Below the pieces are notes generated by a model. The model was not told the origin of the DNA. It saw only the letters and a list, made by a program, of their open reading frames with translations, and did not search any database. Below, one piece after another: positions 8,431 to 17,726 of a stretch of 64,000 nt of DNA; position 1 is the stretch's first letter, and every line of letters starts with the position of its first letter. Origin of the DNA: Bacteroidota bacterium (GTDB lineage Bacteria > Bacteroidota > Bacteroidia > B-17B0 > Aurantibacillaceae); assembly GCA_013697245.1 (NCBI GenBank), contig JACCXH010000051.1, forward strand, positions 1-64,000, written 5' to 3'. A program made the translations under genes and the position numbers.

Positions 8431-9126
8431 TTATTTTATTTTTAAGCGTTCGTATAATTCGCCTAAATAAGTTCTACTAACCGGTATGGTGCGCCCGTTT
8501 ATTTCAATTATTTCGCCGTCTACCTTATCTATTTTTGCGAGCTGTACTATAAATGAGCGGTGCACCTGCATAAATTCATTTAAAGGCAGCATATCAAAAA
8601 TATCTTTTAAACGTAAATGTGTTTTATAGGACCTGATGTTTGTATTAAGCGTAATATCATTGTCGTGCGCACGGATCACAAAAATATCTTCAATAGCTAA
8701 ACGTATGTGTATACCATTGTGCTTTATAAAAATATTTTGCTGTTTTGCTTTTTCGTTTGCTTTTGGTTTTTCAAAATGAGCTTTTATTTTGTTAACACAT
8801 TTTAAGAAACGGGCAAAGGAAATGGGTTTATGTAAATAGTCAATGGCATTGTTATCAAAAGCATCCACGCCATAAGTTTTTTTGCTAGATACAAATACAA
8901 TAGGGATAGCTGTTGGCAGATTATTAAGGAATTCTAAACCGTTCATTTCGGGCATTTCTATATCCAGAAATAAAAAATCGATCTCTGAGAAATTTATTTT
9001 ATTTAATGCATCCAAAGCCGTTGCATAAGATGATACACATTTTATACTACCGGCTTGCAATAAATAGTGTTCAATTATTTTTGCAAAAAAAGGGTCATCA
9101 TCAATTATGGCGCATTTTAATGACAT
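8431..9126 (-). CDS. LytTR-family response regulator (orphan)
   Basis: The 231-aa product has a receiver domain (acidic pocket Asp9-11, phosphoacceptor Asp55 in FLFLDIEMPEMNG, Lys100 in HKPI) and a C-terminal LytTR DNA-binding domain from about residue 130 (IFIKHNGIHIRLAIEDIFVI, LNEFMQVHRSFIVQLAKIDK, GRTIPVSRTYLGEL). This is a typical AlgR/LytR-type transcription factor of Bacteroidota. These are normally encoded next to a LytS-type kinase, and none lies beside this gene; the nearest such kinase (13.8 kb) has its own regulator. It is either an orphan or works with a kinase elsewhere. Confidence 0.88.
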   Translation of the reverse strand: MSLKCAIIDDDPFFAKIIEHYLLQAGSIKCVSSYATALDALNKINFSEIDFLFLDIEMPEMNGLEFLNNLPTAIPIVFVSSKKTYGVDAFDNNAIDYLHKPISFARFLKCVNKIKAHFEKPKANEKAKQQNIFIKHNGIHIRLAIEDIFVIRAHDNDITLNTNIRSYKTHLRLKDIFDMLPLNEFMQVHRSFIVQLAKIDKVDGEIIEINGRTIPVSRTYLGELYERLKIK

Positions 9127-9358
9127 GATTTAACATTTTAATCATTCTTCCAAAATAAAACCTGTAGAGATAAATCCTCAAACTACACCTACTGCTTAAG
9201 GCTTTACCTTGTTATAATATATACGAAAAGAGATAGAAAAAGTGTCGTTTTTTATACTTTTTTTTGATATTTTTTTAACGATCAAAACCCAATTATAAAT
9301 TGAACACAGCCAATAAATTTATTCAGCGTTTTAAATAATAACGAAACTAAATTAATTA

Positions 9359-10198
9359 CTACAAACTGCGCGAAGGCATTGTTAACAAAGGAATGTGTGT
9401 ATGAAAAGCCATTTTTTTGGTATAGCTCTCGCTAAACATCCGTTTAAATAAGTTGTGCCTGTGCGGAAGCATGGTGACAATATCTATCTCATATTCTTCA
9501 ATAAATTCATTTAGACCGTGAATAATGTCCGTATCTTCAAAATAATAATGGGTATGATCCAGGTCTTCAAAATAATTCTGGATCCGCATCCGCGAAACCT
9601 CTTTTTCAACCCCAACTAATTCTAATTCTTTTACAATATTTAAAATAAAAAGTTTAGCGTAAAATATTTTCGCAAATTCTTTTAAGGGTTCTAATAAATG
9701 TATATCAGTATCTATGTTGTAATCGGTTGCAAAAACGATTTTTTTAAATTGTTTAAAATTTGCACCTAAAGGAATGATCATGACCGGCACTAAGCTTTGG
9801 CGAATAACATCCGTAGCTATGCCGCCAACTAAAAATTCATTTAAGGGCTGGCTTTGTTGCATTCCCATGATAATAAGATCGGGGTTTTGCGAACGCTCAA
9901 TTTCAAGTATCTCATCAACCGCAAAACCCTCTGTTATCCTATAAGTAATGTCAACACCTGTTTTTTCTTTCAGGTGGTGAGCTTCTTTTTTTAAACGTTC
10001 TAGGTTCTCTTCTTCTACCATTTGCATATCCATCATTACTGTTGTTGGCGTATCGGTGGTAATCATAATCGGTAAATGATATGCGTGATAAAGGATGATT
10101 TTGCCGCGAATAGATTTTGCGAATTCGGCAGCATAAATAGATGCATTCTTAGCTGCATCTGAAAAATCGGTTGGAACAAGTATTGTTTTCATGCCCAC
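9359..10198 (-). CDS. Universal stress protein, tandem UspA domains
   Basis: The 279-aa product contains two UspA domains. The first starts MKTILVPTDFSDAAKNASIYAAEFAK and ends around LIIMGMQQSQPLNEFLVGGIATDVI with the GxxxG-type nucleotide-site signature. The second begins FKKIVFATDYNIDTDIHLLEPLKEFA and ends ESYTKKMAFHTHIPLLTMP. Tandem USPs of this length are common stress-response proteins in Bacteroidota. The second domain lacks an obvious ATP-binding glycine motif and may be structural. A membrane protein gene lies 50 bases upstream on the same strand, so the two may form a unit. Confidence 0.85.
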   Translation of the reverse strand: MGMKTILVPTDFSDAAKNASIYAAEFAKSIRGKIILYHAYHLPIMITTDTPTTVMMDMQMVEEENLERLKKEAHHLKEKTGVDITYRITEGFAVDEILEIERSQNPDLIIMGMQQSQPLNEFLVGGIATDVIRQSLVPVMIIPLGANFKQFKKIVFATDYNIDTDIHLLEPLKEFAKIFYAKLFILNIVKELELVGVEKEVSRMRIQNYFEDLDHTHYYFEDTDIIHGLNEFIEEYEIDIVTMLPHRHNLFKRMFSESYTKKMAFHTHIPLLTMPSRSL

Positions 10199-10247
10199 AA
10201 TTTTTAGTTTAACAATTTATTTCACCATATGTTCTTTAAAAGAACAA

Positions 10248-10733
10248 TTATTTTCGTTTAAAATAGGGCATAATTACGTAAGTTAAAACAAAGCCCGATA
10301 CAATACCTTCAATAGCTACAATGCCCGCAACACAAGCGGGTAAGGGGGTTAAGAATTTTCCAAAATTAGTGTTTTCCCGAATGAAAGAAATAAAATCAGG
10401 ATTCATTTTTAAATACAACGCCATAAAGATCACATAAGGAATAGTGGCGGCCAGAGTTACCTGCATACCTACGCGTATTCCTTTTAAGTATTCAACTTTA
10501 TGTGCTATCTTGCTACTGCAAAAATATTCTGCAACAATAATTCCTCCTAACAAGAAAAAAATATTTAATAACCTTAAATAAAAGATATTTTCTAAAGCAT
10601 AGGTTTTTATGAATAGAAAATACCCCATTAAAATTAAAGATACGAATAAGCCAATGCCAATAGAAATGGCTGAAATGGTTGTATCACTTTTTTTAAAGTG
10701 CTTTTCTTTTAGGTATACGTGGCTCGTTTCCAT
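10248..10733 (-). CDS. DUF4199-like integral membrane protein
   Basis: The 161-aa product has four predicted membrane helices: AISIGIGLFVSLILMGYFLF, YLRLLNIFFLLGGIIVAEYF, VGMQVTLAATIPYVIFMALYL and ACVAGIVAIEGIVSGFVLTYVI. Length and topology fit the DUF4199 family of Bacteroidota, small membrane proteins of unknown role, but I rely on pattern only. The N-terminus is charged and probably cytoplasmic. It is immediately upstream of the universal stress protein gene on the same strand. Confidence 0.55.
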   Translation of the reverse strand: METSHVYLKEKHFKKSDTTISAISIGIGLFVSLILMGYFLFIKTYALENIFYLRLLNIFFLLGGIIVAEYFCSSKIAHKVEYLKGIRVGMQVTLAATIPYVIFMALYLKMNPDFISFIRENTNFGKFLTPLPACVAGIVAIEGIVSGFVLTYVIMPYFKRK

Positions 10734-10856
10734 AATTCAATAATTTAGTTTAAATAATAGTCTTGTATATTTATACGTTCAAGTTTGATGCCAGTTATAA
10801 ATTTGCTGTGGGTTGTTAAATAATGGGGTTGAATTACCCAAACTAATGGGTGAAAT

Positions 10857-13239
10857 TTAATTTTCTTTTCCCAACGTCTCAAATTTCATAGATAAAGCTA
10901 TCCCATTCTCATCAATGAGCATCAATTTATGTTTGCCAATGGAAGGGTTTAAGGCTAGTTGATGGATCTCTTTTGTTTCGCCAATAAACTCATCGTCTAA
11001 ATGCCAATAAACTTTTGTGTTTATGTTGCGGTGAGCTGCTTCAAAAACGGTGCGGCCCGTTTTACCGTCAATTTCAATAGGCACGTAAATTTTACTATTT
11101 GCTTTGGGATATAATATCGCCATGGCTTTATCTGCTACTTTTGCCAGGCACTCGGGTTTAAAATCGGGAAGGATCCGATAATTGGGATGATTGAATTTAT
11201 AATAGCGTTCTATTAATGGCGGTAATATAAACCAGGTAACATGTTTCATATTATATACGCTTTCGCATTCGCTATCTACCCTGTATAAATTATTTTTTGT
11301 AAGGTGCACTGTTTGGTGGTATCCACAAGCAGTGGTGTTTAAACAATTTGTTGGCATCCATGTAAGTTCAGTTTTTTCGCATAATTCAGAAGCACGATGA
11401 CCACTTTCGGAACAAATAGTTATTCTGCTCATGTCTTCACGCGGCTCAACAAACCAAGTTGAAGATGCAGGCAATTGTGCAAACACATCAAACAACAATG
11501 GTGCAGCGGCTTTAATGCCGGTTAAACCGGGGCGACCTTCGCCATCTGCATTGCCTATCCAAACAGCTACAACATAATCGGGAGTTATGCCAATTGCCCA
11601 GGCATCTCTAAAGCCAAAGCTTGTTCCGGTTTTCCAGGCTATTTTTTGCGCTGAGGCAAAGGCTCGCCAATTGCCATCTTCATCCGGACGATTAACCTCT
11701 ACCATTGCCTGAAATGTACTATAAATGCAAGCTTTATTGGTTTTTAATTTGGATGAATTCTTTTCTTTATTTTTCTTTCCTGCCTTTTTATTTTTTTCAG
11801 CCACTAATAAAATAGATTTGCTTTTACCAAATTTTAATTCTTGTGCCATTTGGGTATAAGCTTTACTTAACTCATCCAGCCTGGCTTCGGCGCCGCCTAG
11901 TATTAACGATAGGCCATAATGTTTTGCCGGTTTATGTAAACTAGTAAGACCATAATTTTTAAGATCGCGGTAAAATTTCTCGAGACCATATTCATTTAGT
12001 AAACGCACCATTGGTATATTTAAACTTCGGGCCAAAGCTTTATTAGCAGCTACTGCACCATCATATTGTTTGGTAAAATTTTTTGGCGAGAAAGTTCCAA
12101 ACTGCGTAGGAATATCAGGTAGTAACATGTTAGGAGTAATTAAACCATCCTCCACATTTGGCGTATAAAAAAGGTTTTAAAATACTGCCGGTACTTCTTG
12201 CTGCGCAAATACAATCAACATCGCTACTGTATTCTTTATTTGCAGATGTTGTATTTCCAATATAGGCCAGTACTTTTCCGGTTTTTACCGAAGTGATCAT
12301 CACTGCGCCATTATAAATTTTATTTTCTTGTAAACGGTCGCTATGTATTTGTAAAAGTTGCGCCGTTTTTTGTTGCAGGTTATTATCAATGGTACTTTGT
12401 ATGGTTTGGCCCTTATATCCTTCTTTAATTAATTTGGCTAATAAGTGGGGCGCCAATTGGGGTAAAGGCAATGGCTTATTAGGCAAGGGTTCAGAAAGTG
12501 CTAAATGGTAGGTTGTTTCGTCTATTTTTTTTATATCGTACAAACGTTTTAATAAACGGTTGCGTTTATCCAACAAACGTTTATGATTTTTACCGGGATA
12601 TATTAAACCCGGGGCATTGGGTAACACCGCTAAAGTGGCACTTTCGGCCCAGGTAAGTGAGTTGGAGTTTCTTCCAAAATACCGCCAGGAGGCGGCTTCG
12701 AGGCCAACCACGTTGTTCCCAAAAGGAGCGTTGGAAGCATAATAATTTAAGATCTCTGTTTTATCAAACCGTATTTCCATGCGGGTGGCCAATAACATCT
12801 CAATAATTTTTTCGCCAATGCTGCGTGCCGGATTCTTTCTCATAATACGGGTAAGCTGCATGGTAATGGTGCTGCCACCGCTAACCACACGTTTATGTTT
12901 TACATTTTGAGAAATAGCTCTGCCAATGCCTCTTATACTAATGCCGTAATGCTCATGAAAGTTCCTGTCTTCGAACTCTAAAAGGCAGGTCTCAAACTTT
13001 GAAGGAATGTTCTTACCGGGGCTAAACCGCCATTGTCCATCGGCCGCTATTTTTGCGCCCAATAAATTGCCGTCTTTATCCAGAAGAACAGTAGAAGTGC
13101 TGTTATTAAATAGCTCATCGGGCAGGCAGTTAACATACCAAATGGTAAAAATCGTTAAACTCACCAATACCAACCGGTCCCTCCATTTTTTGATCAGGGC
13201 TTTGTACAGTTTATAGATATTATAGACTCTCTTTAGCAT
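10857..13239 (-). pseudogene. pbpC: Penicillin-binding protein 1C, frameshifted into two ORFs
   Basis: The upstream ORF (13239-12130) carries the membrane anchor, the GT51 transglycosylase (FEDRNFHEHYGISIRGIGRA, GGSTITMQLTRIM) and the start of the transpeptidase with SxxK in STGSILKPFLYA. The downstream ORF (12155-10857) resumes at EDGLITPNMLLPDIPTQ. It carries SLN, AWKTGTSFGFRDAW (the KTG box) and a C-terminal BiPBP_C domain (YPKANSKIYVPIEID). Homologous family members are one polypeptide with roughly YAxML(E/Q)(E/D)GLI at the join, so the frame is lost around 12150-12162 by a net indel next to an A run. Either the gene is newly inactivated or the consensus has an error there. PbpC works in peptidoglycan repair and normally partners the alpha-2-macroglobulin encoded at 25-31 kb. 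Confidence 0.9.
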
Positions 13240-13338
13240 TTATACCTCAAAAGTAAAGGGTATAAAAGATAAATCTTGAGGCTTTTATTATTCGCTGCCC
13301 TTTTACTGGAAAGTGTTTTTTATCTTTGATTAATCGAA

Positions 13339-13827
13339 ATGAACAAACTCTCTCATCTTAAGTGGTACGAAATAGTGCTATATATACTATTTTCTTTTTA
13401 TTGTCTTATTAAAGTAGTCGATGGAATGATAATTTTCGATAGGATTCCATCTAGTCCGTTTATTCCGATCTATGCAAGTTACCTTAGTTTTGTTCCTGCC
13501 TTAATTCAATTTGTTTTAGGTATCATGAGTGTTCAGGGTATTATATACGTGCTTACGAAAAAAAAAGGCGGATGGAGTTTGTTATTTTTAGGAAGTTTAA
13601 GCCTTGTGCTTTCTTCATTTATTCCGGCTCATGGACTTCCATATGGATTAAGTTTTCGAAATTGGTATGATCTGATTTTTCTACTTGTTCCGGTTTTATT
13701 ATTGTCTAAAAGATCAGGAACAAGATGTACTATTTCATCACTCAATTTTATTTGTGTTTTGGTTGCTGTTTTTATGGTGCTGGTTACCTGTTTTTTTTCT
13801 TTTGATATATTTAGATCGCTTTCTTGA
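13339..13827 (+). CDS. Hypothetical four-helix membrane protein
   Basis: The 162-aa product has about four or five hydrophobic helices (WYEIVLYILFSFYCLIKVV, SFVPALIQFVLGIMSVQGII, WSLLFLGSLSLVLSSFI, ICVLVAVFMVLVTCFFSF) and no recognisable domain. A TATCTTTG box (13321-13328 region) lies just upstream of the start and fits the Bacteroidota -7 element. Its TGA stop overlaps the TTG start of the sensor kinase gene, so the two are probably translationally coupled. It may be an accessory membrane subunit of that sensor, but this is only inferred from position. Confidence 0.55.
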   Translation: MNKLSHLKWYEIVLYILFSFYCLIKVVDGMIIFDRIPSSPFIPIYASYLSFVPALIQFVLGIMSVQGIIYVLTKKKGGWSLLFLGSLSLVLSSFIPAHGLPYGLSFRNWYDLIFLLVPVLLLSKRSGTRCTISSLNFICVLVAVFMVLVTCFFSFDIFRSLS

Positions 13828-16800
13828 AAAAATATTTATTCATAGTTTTAATTTTAAAAGGAGTATTCCTTTTTGCTCAACAATATAATTTCCATAATTA
13901 TTCTGTTAAAGATGGCGTGGCCCAATCGCAGGTGTATGCTTTATTGCAGGATTCGCGTGGTTATTTATGGATGGGTACGCAGGGTGGAGGTATTACTTCT
14001 TTTGACGGTATTAATTTTAAAACCTACACCGTAAAAGACGGTTTAACCAATAATTATATTTCGTGCGTTAAAGAAGACGCCAAACATAATTTATGGATAG
14101 GGACCATGAATGGTGTGTGTATGTATAACGGACTCGAATTTAAAAAATATAAATTGGTTGGGGACTCTGCACAGTTGAGTATTAAATCAATTGATTTTGA
14201 TAATAAAGGAAGGAAATGGTTAGCAACAAATGTGGGCGTGCTTTTTTTGGATGATAAAGGAATAACTAATGTGTCGGAACTATTAAAAGATAAAAAAACG
14301 GTTGTTACTTCTCTTTTGGTTGATTCACAAAACAATGTGTGGTATGGCAATGCGGATGGGCTCTATAAAATAACAGAAGTAAATAATGTATTCCAAAAAA
14401 TAAAATTCGATAAGTCAAATGGGTTTACAAATAATTCTATTCCCTGCATTAAACAGGATGCAAAAGGTAATTTATGGATAGGAACTTATGGCGACGGTGT
14501 TTATGTTTATGATGGTAACCGCTTTTACAAGATAGATCTTAACCTGGAGCTTTACAAACAAACCATTTTAGATTGTTATTTTGATAAACACGATAACGTT
14601 TGGTTGGCAACTTTAAACCATGGTGTGGCACAATACAATACTCTTTCAAAAAGTTTTAGCTTTATCACCGAGAATGAAGGCTTAAGTAATAATCATGTTA
14701 GAAGCATCATCCAGGATAAAAGTGGTAACTATTGGTTTGGTACCTCTGGAGGCGGTGTATGCAACTATTTTGGTAAACAATTTACAGTTTTTGATAAATC
14801 TTCGGGGCTGGGTGGCAATTTTATTTACAGCATATTTCGAGATAATAAACAACGTTTGTGGGTGGGAACATCAGACAAAGGCGTATCAGTCTTTGACAGC
14901 TCTCGTTTTACAAATTACAACGCAGCAAAAGGTTTTGCTGATGTAAAGGTAAAAGCAATTAACGAAGATAATAATGGAAATATTTATTTTGGAACAGATG
15001 GGCAAGGCGTTTTCGTTTCTAATGATGGATTTTCATTTAAAGCAATTGACGAATTAAACAAAAAATATATTCGCGCCATTGTAAAAGATAAAAATGGCGA
15101 CTTATGGATAGCCACTGCCGGCGCGGGTTTGTATAAACTCGTTTTAAAAGATTCTCCCATATTAATAAATTATACGGTTAAAGAAGGATTATTGCACCCA
15201 CGTTTAACAGCTTTACATTACGATAAACAAGGTCGGCTTTGGTATGCAACAGAAAACAATGGAATAGGCTTTATAGAGAATGATAAGGTAAAAAAACCGG
15301 TCTTTACAGGAAATGATAAATTGCCTGCAAGCTCTATCCGTTGTTTTGCCGAAGACAACACCGGTTATTTATGGGCGGGCACCGGTGGCGATGGACTTTT
15401 GTGTTTTCCTTTATACCACGGTGATCTTAAATTAAAAAGATACGATCACACCAATGGCTTAACCTCTTCAAATATTTATTTGGTAAGCTGCGATAAAGCC
15501 AATAATTTATTTGTTGGAACAGAAACCGGTTTGGATCATATTTATTTGGATAAGGAAAGAAAACCAAAAGAAATCAAGCACTACAGTAAAGGCGAAGGTT
15601 TTACGGGTATTGAAACCTGCCAGAATTCCGTGTTTAATGATGATGATGGAACCATTTGGTTTGGTACCATTAACGGCCTAACAAAATATGATCCGTCAAA
15701 TTTAGTGAAGAACCAGAACGAACCGGTTACAACTATTACAGATGTAAAATTATTTAATACCACAATTTCAAAAACAGAGTATAAAAATTTTACCGGCGAT
15801 TGGAATACAATTTCCGATCTTAAATTACCATACGATCAAAATAATTTAAGTTTCGATTTTACCGGGATCAATTTTAGTAACCCCGATGCAGTTAGATATA
15901 AATGGAAACTGGAAGGCTCGGATAAAAGTTGGTCGCCGGTTACCGCGCAAAAAAATGTCAACTATTCTAACCTTGGCGGCGGTGATTATACTTTTATGGT
16001 AATGGCCTGTAACGAAGATGGGGTTTGGAACGAACAACCGGTAATTTTTAAATTCCATATTTCGCTGCCTTTCTGGAAACGTTGGTGGTTTATTGTATTG
16101 ATACTGGCCTTTGGTTTTGGAGCTGTATTTGCTGTTTTTAGATGGCGCTTAAATAGCATTCGGTCAAAAGCAGCAGAAACGCAAAAAAAATTGCAGCTCG
16201 AAAAAGAAGTGGTAGAGTTGGAACAGAAAGCGTTGCGCTTACAAATGAACCCTCATTTTATTTTTAACGCATTAAATTCTATTCAATCTCAAATAGGAAC
16301 AGATAATGAACAGGCAGCTCGTTATTATCTTGCCAAATTTTCGCGGTTAATGCGCCAGATACTTGATAATTCCAGGAGTACAAGTATTACTTTGGAAGAA
16401 GAGGTAAATACTTTAGAAAATTATTTATTGATCGAAAAATTTTGTAATGGCGACAGGTTTGACTATAAAATTATAGTAGATGAGGCAATAGAAAAGGATT
16501 ATGTAAAAATTCCACCCATGTTATTACAGCCTTTTATTGAAAATGCCATTAAACATGGTTTAAAATACATTGATGGTAAAAAAGGTTTGATCGAAGTTAA
16601 TTTTGTGGAAAGGAATAATATTTTAGAATGTTCTGTAACAGATAATGGTATTGGCAGGGTAAAGGCAGAGGAGTTAAATAAGAACAGCAAGGAAACCTAC
16701 CACCGTTCTACGGCTTTAATTGTTACCAGGGAGCGCCTCGACCTTTTAAAAGAAGATAACGGTATTTGCTCACTCGAAATTATTGATCTGTACGACGAAC

Positions 16801-16850
16801 AAAATAATGCTACCGGAACAAAGATAATTGTGCGAATACCCATCGCTTAA
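13824..16850 (+). CDS. Two-component sensor kinase: propeller, Y_Y_Y, LytS-type kinase
   Basis: The 1008-aa product starts with a signal peptide (TTG start, KKYLFIVLILKGVFLFAQ). A two-component regulator beta-propeller of about 14 blades follows, each with an LWxGT-type signature such as YLWMGTQGGGITSFDG. A Y_Y_Y domain (about 675-740), a membrane helix (about 754-774, WWFIVLILAFGFGAVFAVF), a coiled coil and a His_kinase domain complete it. The phosphoacceptor is His811 in MNPHFIFNALNSIQ, and the ATPase motifs are PFIENAIKHGL and TDNGIGR. It senses something in the periplasm and phosphorylates the LytTR regulator 112 bases downstream. Unlike hybrid two-component systems for polysaccharide use, it has no receiver or AraC domain. 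Confidence 0.92.
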   Translation: MKKYLFIVLILKGVFLFAQQYNFHNYSVKDGVAQSQVYALLQDSRGYLWMGTQGGGITSFDGINFKTYTVKDGLTNNYISCVKEDAKHNLWIGTMNGVCMYNGLEFKKYKLVGDSAQLSIKSIDFDNKGRKWLATNVGVLFLDDKGITNVSELLKDKKTVVTSLLVDSQNNVWYGNADGLYKITEVNNVFQKIKFDKSNGFTNNSIPCIKQDAKGNLWIGTYGDGVYVYDGNRFYKIDLNLELYKQTILDCYFDKHDNVWLATLNHGVAQYNTLSKSFSFITENEGLSNNHVRSIIQDKSGNYWFGTSGGGVCNYFGKQFTVFDKSSGLGGNFIYSIFRDNKQRLWVGTSDKGVSVFDSSRFTNYNAAKGFADVKVKAINEDNNGNIYFGTDGQGVFVSNDGFSFKAIDELNKKYIRAIVKDKNGDLWIATAGAGLYKLVLKDSPILINYTVKEGLLHPRLTALHYDKQGRLWYATENNGIGFIENDKVKKPVFTGNDKLPASSIRCFAEDNTGYLWAGTGGDGLLCFPLYHGDLKLKRYDHTNGLTSSNIYLVSCDKANNLFVGTETGLDHIYLDKERKPKEIKHYSKGEGFTGIETCQNSVFNDDDGTIWFGTINGLTKYDPSNLVKNQNEPVTTITDVKLFNTTISKTEYKNFTGDWNTISDLKLPYDQNNLSFDFTGINFSNPDAVRYKWKLEGSDKSWSPVTAQKNVNYSNLGGGDYTFMVMACNEDGVWNEQPVIFKFHISLPFWKRWWFIVLILAFGFGAVFAVFRWRLNSIRSKAAETQKKLQLEKEVVELEQKALRLQMNPHFIFNALNSIQSQIGTDNEQAARYYLAKFSRLMRQILDNSRSTSITLEEEVNTLENYLLIEKFCNGDRFDYKIIVDEAIEKDYVKIPPMLLQPFIENAIKHGLKYIDGKKGLIEVNFVERNNILECSVTDNGIGRVKAEELNKNSKETYHRSTALIVTRERLDLLKEDNGICSLEIIDLYDEQNNATGTKIIVRIPIA

Positions 16851-16854
16851 AGCA

Positions 16855-16943
16855 ACAGATTACGCAGATTTCAAAGATTTTTTAATTTGAAGTTGACTAT
16901 ACTGTAAAAAACTATCCGTGAAAATCAGCGAAATCTGCGGCTA
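16855..16943. repeat. Imperfect inverted repeat, CGCAGATTTC...GAAATCTGCG family
   Basis: Between the kinase and its regulator lies a noncoding element with arms CGCAGATTTC (16863-16872) and GAAATCTGCG (16930-16939). A related copy lies at 61678-61765, sharing CAAAGATTT and ATCAGCGAAATCT. It is transcribed within the operon, so it could form a large hairpin in the mRNA. Confidence 0.6.
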
Positions 16944-16961
16944 ATTTATTAAATTTAAAAA

Positions 16962-17705
16962 ATGATAAAAGCCATAATAATAGACGACATTGAGCAAGCC
17001 CGCATTACTTTAAAAAAAGATTTGCAGGTATATGCAAGCGATGTGCAGATTATTGGCGAGGCAAATGGAGTAGTGGAGGGTGCTAAACTATTAAAGACAC
17101 TTAAACCCGATATATTATTCTTAGATATACAAATGCAGGACGGGAGTGGTTTTGATCTGTTGGATATTTTAAAGGAAATAAATTTTAAGATCATTTTTAT
17201 TACAGCTTCTGATGCCCATGCGATAAAAGCATTTCGGTACGCCGCTATTGATTATCTTTTAAAACCGGTTGATCCGGACGAATTAATTGAAGCTTTAAAA
17301 AAATACAGAGAGCAGCAATTGAACGAGAACGATAAATACCAATTACTGAACGATTCGTTAAAGAACCATACAAAACCGCACGAACGCTTGGCGCTGCATA
17401 CTCAGGATAAGATCCATATTGTGAACATTCATGAGATATTACGCTGCGAAAGCAATGTGAACTATACCGAATTTTATTTTAGTAACGGCAAAAAATTATT
17501 GGTTACAAAAACATTGAAAGATTTTGAAGACCTGCTTTGCGACCAGGGCTTTTACCGCGTACACCAATCGCATTTGGTAAACACAAAATACATAAAAGAA
17601 TTTGTGAAAACAGATGGTGGTTATTTAATGATGAATGATGGCTGCACGGTTCCTGTATCTACGCGCAAGCGCCCGGAGGTAATGAAAATGTTAGAGGAAC
17701 TTTAA
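16962..17705 (+). CDS. LytTR-family response regulator, partner of the propeller kinase
   Basis: The 247-aa product has a receiver (Asp8-9, phosphoacceptor Asp55 in ILFLDIQMQDGSGFD, Thr81, Lys101 in LLKPVD) and a C-terminal LytTR DNA-binding domain from about residue 135 (LALHTQDKIHIVNIHEILRC, FYRVHQSHLVNTKYIKEF, DGCTVPVSTRKRPEV). It follows the sensor kinase on the same strand, which matches the usual LytS-LytR pairing. The TPR gene begins 21 bases after its stop and is probably co-transcribed, so the TPR protein may be part of this pathway. Confidence 0.92.
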   Translation: MIKAIIIDDIEQARITLKKDLQVYASDVQIIGEANGVVEGAKLLKTLKPDILFLDIQMQDGSGFDLLDILKEINFKIIFITASDAHAIKAFRYAAIDYLLKPVDPDELIEALKKYREQQLNENDKYQLLNDSLKNHTKPHERLALHTQDKIHIVNIHEILRCESNVNYTEFYFSNGKKLLVTKTLKDFEDLLCDQGFYRVHQSHLVNTKYIKEFVKTDGGYLMMNDGCTVPVSTRKRPEVMKMLEEL

Positions 17706-17726
17706 TTTTTATAATATATTTAATTA

